A stretch of 64,000 nucleotides of DNA from Verrucosispora sioxanthis (GTDB taxonomy: Bacteria > Actinomycetota > Actinomycetes > Mycobacteriales > Micromonosporaceae), in NCBI RefSeq assembly GCF_010560025.1, contig NZ_SAIY01000009.1, positions 124,001 through 188,000 on the forward strand. Reading direction: 5' to 3'. Shown here one piece after another: positions 42,602 to 51,606 of this stretch. Within the stretch, counting starts at the first letter, position 1. The number at the start of each line of letters is the position of its first letter. Both the position numbers and the translations under genes were made by a program. The notes beneath the pieces were generated by a model. The model saw only the letters and a list, made by a program, of their open reading frames with translations, was not told where the DNA came from and did not search any database.

Positions 42602-45502
42602 ATGAGTCAGGCTACGCCGACCGGTGGCATCGATCCCGCCGAGCCATCCTGGGTCGTCGAGCCGACGAGCGAATGGCAGCCGCAGTTCCCCTCGGCCAGC
42701 GTTGCCCGGGTGACATCGGGGCCGAGCACCAGCCACCGCCCCCACGAGGTCGCGCGAGCGCCGTCGGACGCGCCGAGGTGCCGCCACTCGCGCCGACCCG
42801 ACCCGACGGCACCTACGTCGGCCGGTCCTGGGACGACGAGCCGGACGGCTGGCCGGGCCGGCACGAGATCCCCGACCGTCGACCCGCCGCATTCGAACGG
42901 TGCGCAACCGTACGACCGGTCGGTGCCACCCGCTCCCGGACGGAGCGCCCGGACTGAGGGGCGGCTCGTCGTACGACGATGCTCCCAGGGGTCGCGACGG
43001 GTCGTCTGGTCGGACTTCTGACCGCAGGCCTCCGGCGCCGGTGCGCCGCCGCGCCGCGACCGGCGCGACCCGGACCGCTACGTGGACCGCCGAGACCCGC
43101 GCGAATCCGGACTGGCGCGACCCGGATCGCGCCCGCGACCAGCGCGATCCCGACCGGTACGCGCGACGCGACCCGCAGCGGTACGCCGGCCGGGAGCCTG
43201 AACGACGTGACCCGGCGCGACGACCGGTACCCACGACCCGAACCGGAGCGACGGAGCCAGCGCGAGCCCGACAAAGTCGTACCCGGATCGGCTGCGCCGC
43301 CGCGCCGAGCCGACCGGTTGCGACGAGTACCGGCGCGGGCACCGGTGTCCCCGGCCGCCCGGAGCCCTTCCGGCTGGGTGGCGAGACGGACGAGGAACGT
43401 CGGCCCGCCGCCGCACAACACCGCCCGGCCGATCAGCGTCGACCGTCGGCCGCCCGAGGACGTCTCCCGCGTCCCCGCTACCAGTGGAGTCACCACCCCG
43501 CAGCCGGCCCGCGCCGACGGCCCGGTGGTCGACGGTTACCGCGGTGACTTCGTCGGCGGCGACCCGACGCCGCGCCGTACCCGGACGGCTACGTCGACGA
43601 CGAACCGGTCCGGGTACCCCCCGCCGATGAGTGGGTCCGCCCGGACCGCGACCGCCGGTGGGTGCCCCGCAGCCGTCGACGCCGGATCCGCAGGAGTACG
43701 GCACCTGTCGCGCGGCGACCTGCCCTGGCCGGCACCCGGACCGTTGCGGCCGAGCAGCGGTCGGGACCATCGCGAGTACCAGCGGCCGACTTCCGCAGGA
43801 GCGGGATGTTGACTGGCGGCTGGGCGGCTCACCGGACGGTGCCGAACCGGAGCGGTCTGTCGACCGGCGCCGGCCGCTGCGCTGCCCGAGCCTGAGCGGC
43901 CGGTCTCCGGGCACCTGACCAGGATCCGCGCCGCCGGCACCTGTCGGTGGTGCCGGACCATCCCGTCTCTCCCGGCCCCGAGCGCAACCAGTCCTGTCTC
44001 CCCCGCTCCCGGAGTGGGACCGTCCAGTCTCACCCGCGGCAGCGGGCCGGCCCGGCCTGTCTCCCCGCTCCGCAGCACCGCCAGCCGGGGTCGACTCCGC
44101 GCCACACCGTCGCCCCCTGCCGCGCCGGTCGGGGACCTTGAGCCGGCCAGGACCGGACTGCACCGTCACGCTCCCGACCACAACCGGACTGACCTTCCCG
44201 GCCAGGACCGGAGCGGCCTGCCGCCTCCGCTGCCGGCCGGGCACCGACGGGGGACGCCGTCCGACCGGCACCGCTGCATCTTCAGCACGAGGTACGTCCC
44301 GCGCGCCGTTGCACGAGCACCAGGTCCGTCCGGCTCCACTGCACGATCAGCCGGTCGTCGCCTTCGCCATCACCACCGACACCGGCGCCCTCGGTGGCCG
44401 CCGCGCCCTGCACCTGTCGCTGCGCCCCGGCCCGTCCGGTCTCCGCACCACCCACCCAACGCTCCGTGCCCGCACCACCCGCCCACCGACCGGTCTCCGC
44501 ACCACCGGCCCAGCCGCCCGTGCCTGCACCGTCGGGGCGTGGGATGTCCGGGGCCAGCCGCCGACCCGGCACCGGTGGGACCGCCGCCGGAAGCACGACC
44601 CGATCCCCCGCCGGGCGCGGCCCCGGCGCCGACCGCACCGCCAGCCCGCCAGCCCACCTGGGTACGTTCCGCCGGCGCCCGAGCCGTCCGCGCCGGGACC
44701 CGCCTGCCTCGCCGACGCTCCGGCAGAGCTGGTTCGGGCCCGCCACCGAGCTGCCTGCCGCGGCGCGCAGGCCCCGCCTGCCGCCGCACCGCCACCGGTG
44801 CAGCCCGCACCGCCTGCCCCGATCCGCTCAGCTGCCGGGCCCGTGTCGGCACCACCCGGTTACGCCCGCCGACCGGCCGGCGCCACCCGGACCTCGCACC
44901 GCCCGACGTCGCGGCCCTCGCGCCGCCGGCCACGGCATCTCCCGGCTCGGCACCGTCCGCACCGCCACCACCCGATCAGCCCGGAAGCCGCCGCACCACC
45001 GGCATCGGCCACCCCACCGCCCGCGGTCCCGGCGTGCCTCCCGCTGGCGTCGACACTGCCGGTTCACCCGCACCCGCCGTCTCGCAGCCACCGGTCACCA
45101 CGCCGTCCGCCGGAACACTGCCGACCTCGGCGCCTCCCGTGTCGGCGCCGTCGGTCTCCAGAACTCCCGGCGGGCCCGACTTCGGTGCGCCGGTCTCGGC
45201 CGTGCCGGTCTCGACGTCGCCGGAGCCTCTTCGCCGACCGGTGACCCCAGCCAGCGGACGACCAGGCTCAGCTCGGGTACGCAGCGGGCCCACTGGCGCG
45301 GCGGGCGGCGACACCCGCGCCTGGCGAGGCTGTCGAGGGTGCTGCCGGCACCGCGTCGGGTGACGTCGGAGATGGCAGCGGCCCGGTCGACGCGCTGCTC
45401 GACCCCTCGGCAGACTCCGGACTCCCGGCCACCGACGAGCAGGGCGCCGCGGATGCCACCGACGACGAGCCGGCACCGGAACCACCGGCCGATCCCGAAC
45501 AG
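42602..45502 (+). pseudogene. N-terminal low-complexity part of a WG-repeat protein gene, frame broken many times
   Basis: Coding character moves among all three frames. It starts at ATG 42602 (MSQATPTGGIDPAEPSWVVE, SEWQPQFPSASVARV). From about 42745 another frame reads PTRPDGTYVGRSWDDEPDGW. From about 42950 a third reads RGGSSYDDAPRGRDGS and goes into RDPDRY-type repeats. Further on, Pro/Ala/Ser-rich stretches dominate; about 45010-45240 reads PPAGVDTAGSPAPAVSQPPV. From about 45305 the frame GEAVEGAAGTASGDVGDGSG runs into the intact C-terminal part. I estimate at least eight indels. The encoded segment would be a disordered region of nearly 1,000 residues, rich in Pro, Arg and Asp. Whether the breaks are real or sequencing errors in extreme GC repeats cannot be told from this sequence. 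Confidence 0.6.
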
Positions 45503-46627
45503 GTGCTGGCCCGCTTCCGCTGGCGTCTCGATCCGGTGACTCTGCGGGAGACCGTCGACGACCCGGAGGAACTGCGCGAGGTCCGGGAGCGGCTCACCGA
45601 GAAACTCGCCTCGGCGCTGGACAACCGGTCCCGCGCCCGGCTGCTGAGCCTGCGCGCGGTCGCCTCGCGGGTCCTCAACGACCTGGACGACGCGCTGGCC
45701 GACGGCCGAATGGCGCTGACCTACGCCGAGGCGACCGGTGAGTTGCGCCGGGCCGCGCTCGCCCAGGCCCGGCTGGCCCACGTACTGCGCTGGCGGGGCG
45801 AGTTCGCCGAGGCCGACCGGCTGTTCGCGGAGGCCAACTCGATCGAGCTACCCGACCGGCTTCGCGCCGCGCTGCACGAGCACGCCGCCCGCTGCTGCTA
45901 CGACCAGGGCCGGCTGATCGAGGCCTGCCATCACTTCGAGCGGGCTCTCGACCTGCGCGGCGAGCAGGACGCCGAGTTGCTGGACCGGGTCCGGACCGGC
46001 CTCGACGCGGTCGCCAGCCGAGCCGAGGAGGGCGGCTTCGGGCCGTACCCGCGCAGTTGGGACGAGGTGTTGGAGCGCGACCGCACTCCGGTGCCGGCGC
46101 GCGACGGCGGCCAGGGCCTGTGGGGTTACGCGGACGCCGAGGGCGACATGGTGGTGGCCGCCCGGTACGCGGAGGCGCAGCCGTTCCGGGACGGCCTGGC
46201 CTGGGTACGCGGACCGCAGACCGACCGCTGGTCGTTGATCAACCTGGCCGGCGAGACGGTGCTCGAACCGACCTACCTGGCGGCTCGGCCGTTCTCCGAC
46301 GGCCTGGCCTGGGTGGTGCGCGACGAGAGCGGTTGGCACGCCGTCGACGCCACCGGCGCGGTGGCGGTGCCGCCGGGTTTCGCCGACGTGCGGCCCTTCC
46401 ACAAGGGTGTGGCGGTGGTCCGCCGGGAGGGCTGGGGCGCCGTCGACCGCACCGGCCGGATCGTGGTGCCGACCCGTTACCACGGCTTCCACACCACGCT
46501 GGCCGACGGCCACCACGTCGACGGCTTCACCGAGGAGGGGCTGGCCGTGGTGGACCTGGCTGGCCGCAAGGGTGTGGTGGACCGGAGCGGCCAGGTGATC
46601 GTCAGGCGCACGGCATCTGGCGCATGA
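45503..46627 (+). CDS. WG-repeat protein, intact C-terminal reading frame
   Basis: The frame is open from about 45245; the first usual start is the GTG at 45503, but the real protein surely begins upstream. Residues 1-190 are helical, TPR-like (LRREVRERLTEKLA type helices, AALAQARLAHVLRWRGEFAEADRL-type repeats). Then about five WG repeats follow: GLWGYADAEGDMVVAARY, WSLINLAGETVLEPTY, WHAVDATGAVAVPPGF, WGAVDRTGRIVVPTRY and KGVVDRSGQVIV. WG repeats form beta-propeller-like binding surfaces; substrate unknown. The last repeat is cut short after QVIV by an unrelated tail, so the 3' end is probably truncated or shifted. Confidence 0.75.
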   Translation: MLARFRWRLDPVTLRETVDDPEELREVRERLTEKLASALDNRSRARLLSLRAVASRVLNDLDDALADGRMALTYAEATGELRRAALAQARLAHVLRWRGEFAEADRLFAEANSIELPDRLRAALHEHAARCCYDQGRLIEACHHFERALDLRGEQDAELLDRVRTGLDAVASRAEEGGFGPYPRSWDEVLERDRTPVPARDGGQGLWGYADAEGDMVVAARYAEAQPFRDGLAWVRGPQTDRWSLINLAGETVLEPTYLAARPFSDGLAWVVRDESGWHAVDATGAVAVPPGFADVRPFHKGVAVVRREGWGAVDRTGRIVVPTRYHGFHTTLADGHHVDGFTEEGLAVVDLAGRKGVVDRSGQVIVRRTASGA

Positions 46628-46860
46628 TCATCCTTAGTCGTTTTCCCGGTCAACAGCAGGTTGGAACTGGTGCTTGACTGGCAGCATGCGAGTCGTTGAT
46701 CGATCTGGATGTGTTCTCACTTCCATCTGGCGGTGGTGGTGGAACGCGCCGAGATCGACGGACTGCGCCGACGCCAACCCGGTGCCTGAGGCCGGCGGCC
46801 CGACCGCCGGTCGCCGCGCGGCCACCGGCGGTCGCGTCCCGGCGCGGGATCAGGCCGGCG
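46628..46860 (+). other. Non-coding junction after the truncated WG gene
   Basis: No gene is supported. The first 100 bases are less GC-rich than the surroundings. A short open stretch at about 46711-46792 (SHFHLAVVVERAEIDGLRR) looks protein-like, and may be a remnant of another gene's 3' end. The region reads as a rearrangement joint, without inverted repeats or a transposase. Confidence 0.35.
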
Positions 46861-47586
46861 CTACTGGCCGCGTGCGGGCCTGCCTGGCCTTGGGTCCCAC
46901 CCGGCACGGGTGGCGGCGTCCGGTGCGGGGCCCGGCACGCGCCGGTGGGGCGCGCAGGCGCCGGGGCCGGAGTGCGCTCGTACCCGGGGATGCGGAAGAC
47001 GATCCTCCGGCGTCGCGGGCCAAGACCAGCTCGGACCGCGACCCGTCTCGCTGCGCTGAAGGCGGTCACGGTACTGGCCGGTGGGTCGGTTGGGGGCCGG
47101 GCCGGTCGGCTGGCCGGGTGGCGGGCCCAGCAGTTCGATCCCGTGCCGCGCGGAGGCGTGCCCGAGCGCGGCCGGGTCGATCGGCGCCGGGTCCGGCAGC
47201 CGACGCTCCACCGCCGGCACCCCGACCTCGGCGACGTACTCCTCGAAGCCCGCGGGGGTGGTCAGTTGCAGCACCCGCAGCGGTTCGTCCGGACCGACCA
47301 CGAAGGTGTGCGGCAGGCCCGCCGGCAGCAGCACGAAATCGCCGGGTGCGGCGGTCAGCACCGCGTCGTCGCAGTAGAACGTTGCGGTGCCGGACAGCAG
47401 GTAGAACATCTCGTCCTCGACCTGGTGCCGGTGCAGTGGCGGGGCGAAGCCGGGCGGGTTGACGAACTCGACAGCGGTGAGCCGGCCGCCGGTCTGCGCG
47501 CCGGCAGCCTTGACGGTGACCAGGTTGCCCAGGAACCAGTACGCCTCCCCCTCGTCGGGCCGACGTACGAACGGATGGACGGACAT
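46861..47586 (-). CDS. Cupin-domain protein with anomalous C-terminal extension
   Basis: The first 155 residues are a single cupin of the quercetinase-like group: metal motif 1 PPLHRHQVEDEMFYLLSG (His, His, Glu), and motif 2 FVLLPAGLPHTFVV. The domain ends about GIELLGPPPGQP. The remaining 85 residues are Pro/Arg-rich and not cupin-like. A one-base slip in the run of C near 47085 would bring a TGA close by, so the tail may be an artefact. The ATG has GGGGAGG upstream. It is divergent from a TetR gene across an operator-like region; the TetR protein probably regulates it. Confidence 0.78.
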   Translation of the reverse strand: MSVHPFVRRPDEGEAYWFLGNLVTVKAAGAQTGGRLTAVEFVNPPGFAPPLHRHQVEDEMFYLLSGTATFYCDDAVLTAAPGDFVLLPAGLPHTFVVGPDEPLRVLQLTTPAGFEEYVAEVGVPAVERRLPDPAPIDPAALGHASARHGIELLGPPPGQPTGPAPNRPTGQYRDRLQRSETGRGPSWSWPATPEDRLPHPRVRAHSGPGACAPHRRVPGPAPDAATRAGWDPRPGRPARGQ

Positions 47587-47627
47587 GGGTGCCTCCCCGG
47601 TGTCGACAAGCTTCGCTGGACAGCGAG

Positions 47628-47656
47628 CTATTGGATAGCCAGTCGCTATTCGATAG
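47628..47656 (+). promoter_or_regulatory. Two tandem CTAT-N3-ATAG palindromes (TetR operator candidate)
   Basis: CTATTGGATAG (47628-47638) and CTATTCGATAG (47646-47656) are each palindromic and lie 18 bp apart centre to centre, in the divergent region between the cupin and TetR genes. The TetR gene's -10-like TAGTAT follows at 47681-47686. Confidence 0.6.
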
Positions 47657-47695
47657 CTAGGAGTCTAGTGAATACATTGCTAGTATGACGACGCC

Positions 47696-48361
47696 ATGGA
47701 TGAAGTCAAGGACGGAAAAGCGACCAGGCCGTACCGGTCCCGGATCCGCGAGGAGAACGCCCGCCGTACCCGACAGGCCGTGGTCGCGGCGGCGACCGAA
47801 CTCTTCGTCGCGCGCGGCTACACGGCCACCTCGCTGGCCGACGTGGCAGCCGCGGCCGGGGTGGCCCGACCCACCGTGTTCGCGGCGTTCGGCTCGAAGG
47901 CGGCGCTGCTGCGCCAGGTGCTCGACGAGGCGCTCGCCGGCGACGACGAGCCGGTGCCGGTGGCCCAACGCCCCTGGTACCGGCCGGTGTGGGAGGCCAC
48001 CACCGGGGGTGAGGTACTCGACGCGTACGCCGGCATCTGCACCCTGATCGGCGCGCGGACCACCAGGGTCTTCGAGACCGTCCGGCGGGCCGCCGACGGC
48101 AGCCCCGAGGTGGCCGAGGTCTGGCGGACGCTGCTGAGCAACCGCCGGCTCGGCGCCACGATGGTGGTCGAGCGGATGCGCGCCCTGGACGCACGCTTGC
48201 GCCAGGGCTCCGACGTCGAGGCCGCCATCGACGAGGTGTGGTTCTACAACGACCCGGCGCACTACGGCGCACTGGTGCTGGAACGCGGCTGGCGCGAGGA
48301 GACCTTCCGCCGCTGGCTCGGCCGCAGCCTGCGCCACGCCCTGCTGTCCGACCCCGACTGA
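47696..48361 (+). CDS. TetR/AcrR-family transcriptional regulator
   Basis: A 221-residue regulator. The N-terminal HTH reads RQAVVAAATELFVARGYTATSLADVAAAAGVARPTVFAAFGSK-type (residues about 25-70). The C-terminal helical ligand domain (AYAGICTLIGARTTRVFETV and RRWLGRSLRHALL) is unassigned. The ATG at 47696 lies 9 nt after TAGTAT. It is divergent from the cupin gene and upstream of an aldo/keto reductase in the same direction; both are candidate targets. Confidence 0.9.
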   Translation: MDEVKDGKATRPYRSRIREENARRTRQAVVAAATELFVARGYTATSLADVAAAAGVARPTVFAAFGSKAALLRQVLDEALAGDDEPVPVAQRPWYRPVWEATTGGEVLDAYAGICTLIGARTTRVFETVRRAADGSPEVAEVWRTLLSNRRLGATMVVERMRALDARLRQGSDVEAAIDEVWFYNDPAHYGALVLERGWREETFRRWLGRSLRHALLSDPD

Positions 48362-48394
48362 TCACCGTCGCCTGCCGGGTCCACCAGGGCGGGC

Positions 48395-48400
48395 TAGGGT
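48395..48400 (+). promoter_or_regulatory. -10 box (TAGGGT) of a leaderless promoter for the aldo/keto reductase
   Basis: TAGGGT ends 6 nt before the ATG at 48407; no RBS is visible. Confidence 0.45.
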
Positions 48401-48406
48401 CAGAGC

Positions 48407-49405
48407 ATGGAATTCCGACACCTGGGCCGCTCCGGCCTCATGGTCAGTGAGATCTCGTACGGCAACTGGATCACCCACGGTTCGCAGGTCGAGGAGGAAG
48501 CGGCGTTCGCCTGCGTGCGAGCCGCCCTCGACGCCGGCATCACCACCTTCGACACCGCCGACGTCTACGCCGGCACCCGCGCCGAGGACGTCCTCGGCCG
48601 GGCGCTGCAGCAGGAGCGGCGCGAGGGTCTGGAGATCTTCACCAAGGTGTACTGGCCCACCGGGCCGGGCCGCAACGACCGGGGCCTGTCCCGGAAGCAC
48701 ATCATGGAGTCGATCAACGGATCGCTGCGCCGGCTGCGTACCGACTACGTGGACCTCTACCAGGCCCACCGGTACGACTACAGCACCCCGCTGGAAGAGA
48801 CGATGGAGGCCTTCGCCGACGTCGTGCACTCCGGCAAGGCGCACTACATCGGCGTCTCCGAGTGGAAGGCATCGCAGATCCGCGAGGCGCACGGCCTCGC
48901 CCGGGAGCTGCGCATCCCGCTGGTGTCCAGCCAGCCGCAGTACTCGATGCTCTGGCGGGTCATCGAGGCCGAGGTCATCCCCACCAGCGAGGAGCTGGGC
49001 CTCGGGCAGATTGTCTGGTCGCCGATGGCCCAGGGGGTGCTCTCCGGCAAGTACCTGCCCGGCCAGCCGCCACCGGCCGGTTCCCGGGCCACCGACGAGA
49101 AGTCTGGTGCCGGCTTCATCGCCAAGTGGCTGACCGACGACGTGCTGACCCGGGTGCAGCAGCTCAAGCCGCTGGCCGACCAGGCCGGGCTGACCATGCC
49201 CCAGCTGGCCATCGCCTGGGTGCTGCAGAACCCCAACGTGTCGTCGGCCATCATCGGTGCCTCGCGCCCCGAGCAGGTGCACGACAACGTCAAGGCGGCC
49301 GGCGTCAAGCTCGACGCCGGCCTGCTCAAGGCGATCGACGAGATCGTCGAGCCGGTGACCGAGCGGGACCCGGCGCGCACCGAGTCGCCGGCCGAACGGC
49401 CCTGA
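48407..49405 (+). CDS. Aldo/keto reductase (potassium-channel beta-subunit-like)
   Basis: A 332-residue NADPH-dependent oxidoreductase with a TIM-barrel. The catalytic tetrad is seen: Asp and Tyr in FDTADVYAGT, Lys in FTKVYWPTG, His in YQAHRYDYS. NADP-binding segments IVWSPMAQGVLSGKY and IIGASRPEQVHDNVKA complete the family pattern (AKR6/YghZ group). Substrate unknown. It is preceded by a TetR regulator and has its own TAGGGT box 6 nt before the ATG; a strong terminator follows. Confidence 0.92.
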   Translation: MEFRHLGRSGLMVSEISYGNWITHGSQVEEEAAFACVRAALDAGITTFDTADVYAGTRAEDVLGRALQQERREGLEIFTKVYWPTGPGRNDRGLSRKHIMESINGSLRRLRTDYVDLYQAHRYDYSTPLEETMEAFADVVHSGKAHYIGVSEWKASQIREAHGLARELRIPLVSSQPQYSMLWRVIEAEVIPTSEELGLGQIVWSPMAQGVLSGKYLPGQPPPAGSRATDEKSGAGFIAKWLTDDVLTRVQQLKPLADQAGLTMPQLAIAWVLQNPNVSSAIIGASRPEQVHDNVKAAGVKLDAGLLKAIDEIVEPVTERDPARTESPAERP

Positions 49406-49407
49406 CC

Positions 49408-49450
49408 CGTCCCGCCCGGCCGGCGTACCGCACGTCGGCCGGGCGGGACG
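49408..49450 (+). terminator. Bidirectional terminator hairpin
   Basis: Perfect 15-bp stem CGTCCCGCCCGGCCG / CGGCCGGGCGGGACG with a 13-nt loop between the convergent aldo/keto reductase and M50 genes. Confidence 0.88.
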
Positions 49451-49466
49451 GTCCGATCGGCCGTGC

Positions 49467-50258
49467 TCAGCTTTGCCAGAAGCGGACCAGGTCCAGACCG
49501 GTCGCGTACAGCCACGGCGGCAGGCCGAGCAGGTCGCCGATGGCGAAGACGGCGGTGAAGAACCAGCCCCCGATCGTCGGGTTCCACAGCAACGCGAAGA
49601 GCAGGATGAACCCGTACGGCGCGAACAGGTCGTACATCCGCCGGTACGGCGAGGTCAGCCACGGCTGGATCATGTTCCCACCGTCCAACCCGGGCACCGG
49701 CAGCAGGTTGAGCAGGCTCGCGGTGACCTGAAGGAAGGCCAACAGGGCCACCGCCGCCCAGAACTGCACCGGCCCACCGCCACCCGCGCCCAGCCGCAGC
49801 ACCACCACCAGCACGAGGGCGAACAACACGTTCGTGGCGGGTCCGGCGAGGCTGACCAGGGTGTGGCGTAACCGCCCCGGGATGACGTGCCGGTCCACCC
49901 AGACCGCGCCACCGGGCAGACCGATGCCGCCGAGCAGCACCACCACCACCGGCAGCGCGATGGACAGCAACGGGTGGCTGTACTTCAACGGGTTCAGGGT
50001 CAGGTAACCGCGGTGGGCCACCCCCCGGTCACCGCTGCGGTACGCCACCACGGCGTGGGCGTACTCGTGCAGGCACAACGAGACCAGCCAGCCGGAGACG
50101 ACGAAGCCGAACACGGTGAGCCGGACGTTGCCGATCCCGTGCCAGGTCAACACGGCGCTGGTCACCAGCAGGGCGACCAGCGCCAGGAAGACCGGGCTGG
50201 GCCGGAAGGCGGCCCGGGGCACCCCGAGCACCAGCGGCTCGGAGTCCCGGGGCGTCAT
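49467..50258 (-). CDS. Site-2 protease family (M50) membrane metalloprotease
   Basis: A 263-residue integral membrane zinc protease. The HExxH motif is LCLHEYAHAVVAYRSGD near residue 65; the second motif NLLPVPGLDGGNM supplies the third ligand Asp near residue 190. Five to six hydrophobic helices are visible. This short form without a PDZ domain is the rhomboid-neighbour-like S2P group; in other bacteria such enzymes cleave membrane-bound regulators. The start is the ATG at 50258, overlapping the upstream gene's stop (TGATG); a GTG one codon earlier is possible. Confidence 0.88.
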   Translation of the reverse strand: MTPRDSEPLVLGVPRAAFRPSPVFLALVALLVTSAVLTWHGIGNVRLTVFGFVVSGWLVSLCLHEYAHAVVAYRSGDRGVAHRGYLTLNPLKYSHPLLSIALPVVVVLLGGIGLPGGAVWVDRHVIPGRLRHTLVSLAGPATNVLFALVLVVVLRLGAGGGGPVQFWAAVALLAFLQVTASLLNLLPVPGLDGGNMIQPWLTSPYRRMYDLFAPYGFILLFALLWNPTIGGWFFTAVFAIGDLLGLPPWLYATGLDLVRFWQS

Positions 50259-50458
50259 CACTCGGCCACGGGCTGCAGGCTCATCCGGTACTCCACCCGG
50301 TCGTCTTCCAGGAGCGCGACCGAGGTGACGCCGGACGCCGCGAGTTCCCGCCAGGTCTGACCGATCCAGGACTCGGCATCCGCCTGGCTACCGAACGACT
50401 CGGCCGGCCCGTCGACCGACTCGCCGTTCGCACCCTCGTACCGCCAGCTCCACGCCAT
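50258..50458 (-). CDS. Small conserved hypothetical protein
   Basis: A 66-residue acidic protein starting AWSWRYEGANGESVDGP, with conserved-looking aromatic and acidic residues (ESFGSQADAESWIGQTWREL) and the end VALLEDDRVEYRMSLQP. The pattern is that of a small actinomycete family seen in many genomes, without known function. The ATG has GAGGGGAG upstream. Its stop overlaps the M50 start, so the two are co-translated; it may relate to the protease. Confidence 0.78.
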   Translation of the reverse strand: MAWSWRYEGANGESVDGPAESFGSQADAESWIGQTWRELAASGVTSVALLEDDRVEYRMSLQPVAE

Positions 50459-50636
50459 GTGCGCGTCTCCCCTCGCCGCTGCTGCCCCTTGGGACGGACC
50501 TCCGCCAGCGTAGTCGTACCGCAGCACCGCCGACCGGGCCACGGGCGGCGATCGGCGGCCGGGCCGACGCCCGGGCGGGACTGACCCTGCCGCGGCCGGG
50601 TATGTCGTTCGGGAACCCGACGCACAGGAGGCGGCA

Positions 50637-50843
50637 ATGACGACACCGATCCCGCAGATGGACACGGCGGAACTGCGCGACATCGCGGTGCGCGGCGGCA
50701 TCGAAGGCGCGCGGGAGATGGAGCGGGAGGAACTCATCGACGCCCTGCAGGCCCGCCCCGGCGAGGGGGCCTGGCAGGAGGATCCGAAGCCGGCGGACGT
50801 CAACCCCAACGACGTCAGGTACCAGTCCCCCGACCGGCGCTGA
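50637..50843 (+). CDS. Small protein with Rho-N/SAP-like motif
   Basis: A 68-residue protein. Residues 8-40 (MDTAELRDIAVRGGIEGARE, then REELIDAL) resemble the N-terminal helix-extended-helix of Rho termination factors or SAP domains, which bind nucleic acid. The tail (PKPADVNPNDVRYQSPDRR) is polar. The ATG has CAGGAGG 7 nt upstream. Function unknown. Confidence 0.75.
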   Translation: MTTPIPQMDTAELRDIAVRGGIEGAREMEREELIDALQARPGEGAWQEDPKPADVNPNDVRYQSPDRR

Positions 50844-50903
50844 CCGCATCGCGGGCCGGCGGGCGGTGCCCTACCTGCGATCCGCCGGCCCGCCCGCTCG
50901 ACG

Positions 50904-50909
50904 TAAGGT
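50904..50909 (+). promoter_or_regulatory. -10 box (TAAGGT) of a leaderless promoter for the cobU operon
   Basis: TAAGGT ends 7 nt before the ATG at 50917, without RBS. No cobalamin riboswitch sequence is seen upstream; the gap from 50844 is only 73 nt. Confidence 0.45.
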
Positions 50910-50916
50910 ACGCAGC

Positions 50917-51606
50917 ATGTCCCTTGACGGGTGGAACACGCTTCTGGTCCTCGGCGGCATCCGGTCCGGCAAGTCGGAGTTCGCCGAGTCCCTGGTCGCC
51001 GACGCGTCCACGGTCCGCTACCTGGCGACCGCCGCCGACCCGGGGGACGATCCCGAGTGGGCCGCGCGCCTCGCCGCGCACCGCGCCCGCCGGCCCGCGA
51101 CCTGGAGCACCGAGGAGACCGCGACCGACCCGCGTCGCCTCGCCGACGTGATCTCCACCGCCCGGCCGGAGGACACCCTGCTCGTCGACGACCTCGGCGG
51201 CTGGGTGACGGTCCTGCTCGACCCGGCGCACCAGCCGGCCGACGACACCGCCACCGTCGACGAACTGGCCGCCGCCGTGCGGTCCTGCGCCGCACGGTTG
51301 GTGCTGGTCAGCCCCGAGGTCGGGCTCTCCCTCGTACCCACCACACCGCTGGGCCGGGCGTTCACCGACGCCCTCGGCGCGGTCAACCGCGCCGTCGCGG
51401 ACGCCTGCGACACGGTGGTCCTGGTGGTCGCCGGCCAGCCGTGCCGGTTGAAGCCCCGCCGCCACCCGACCCGCACTGTCCGACGCGTCACCGGCCGCTT
51501 CCGGCTCCGTCGGCCGGAGCTGCCACGGTGCCCGCTCAGGCCGGGCCGACCGGCGAGTCGTCGGAGACCCCCGGTGCTCCGCCGCTGCCCGCTTCGCCGC
51601 CGGTGA
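50917..51606 (+). CDS. cobU: Adenosylcobinamide kinase/guanylyltransferase, C-terminus uncertain
   Basis: A 229-residue frame. CobU phosphorylates and guanylylates adenosylcobinamide. The P-loop reads LVLGGIRSGKSEFAESL, followed by the YLATAADPGDDPEW segment, the AHRARRPATWSTEE motif, TLLVDDLGGWV and VLVVAGQP-x-x-LKP, where the catalytic domain ends near 51470. Beyond that, the frame becomes Arg-rich nonsense to a TGA at 51604-51606. Two other frames give an Ala/Pro/Ser/Thr linker leading straight into CobT (see findings). The nominal stop overlaps a GTG of the cobT frame (GTGA), which could also be chance. The ATG at 50917 has TAAGGT 7 nt upstream. Confidence 0.83.
   Translation: MSLDGWNTLLVLGGIRSGKSEFAESLVADASTVRYLATAADPGDDPEWAARLAAHRARRPATWSTEETATDPRRLADVISTARPEDTLLVDDLGGWVTVLLDPAHQPADDTATVDELAAAVRSCAARLVLVSPEVGLSLVPTTPLGRAFTDALGAVNRAVADACDTVVLVVAGQPCRLKPRRHPTRTVRRVTGRFRLRRPELPRCPLRPGRPASRRRPPVLRRCPLRRR

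Noticed and set aside
43078..44271. A 397-codon open frame on the minus strand within the WG region
   Set aside because: Arg/Gly-rich complement of the Pro/Arg-rich N-terminal region; the plus strand gives recognisable segments on both sides.
42900..45300. CRISPR-like or tandem repeat array
   Set aside because: The repeats are irregular codon-level (RDPDRY, Pro/Ala) and there is no fixed repeat-spacer pattern or cas gene.
50844..50916. Cobalamin riboswitch upstream of cobU
   Set aside because: Only 73 nt are available, with no B12-box sequence, and the start looks leaderless.
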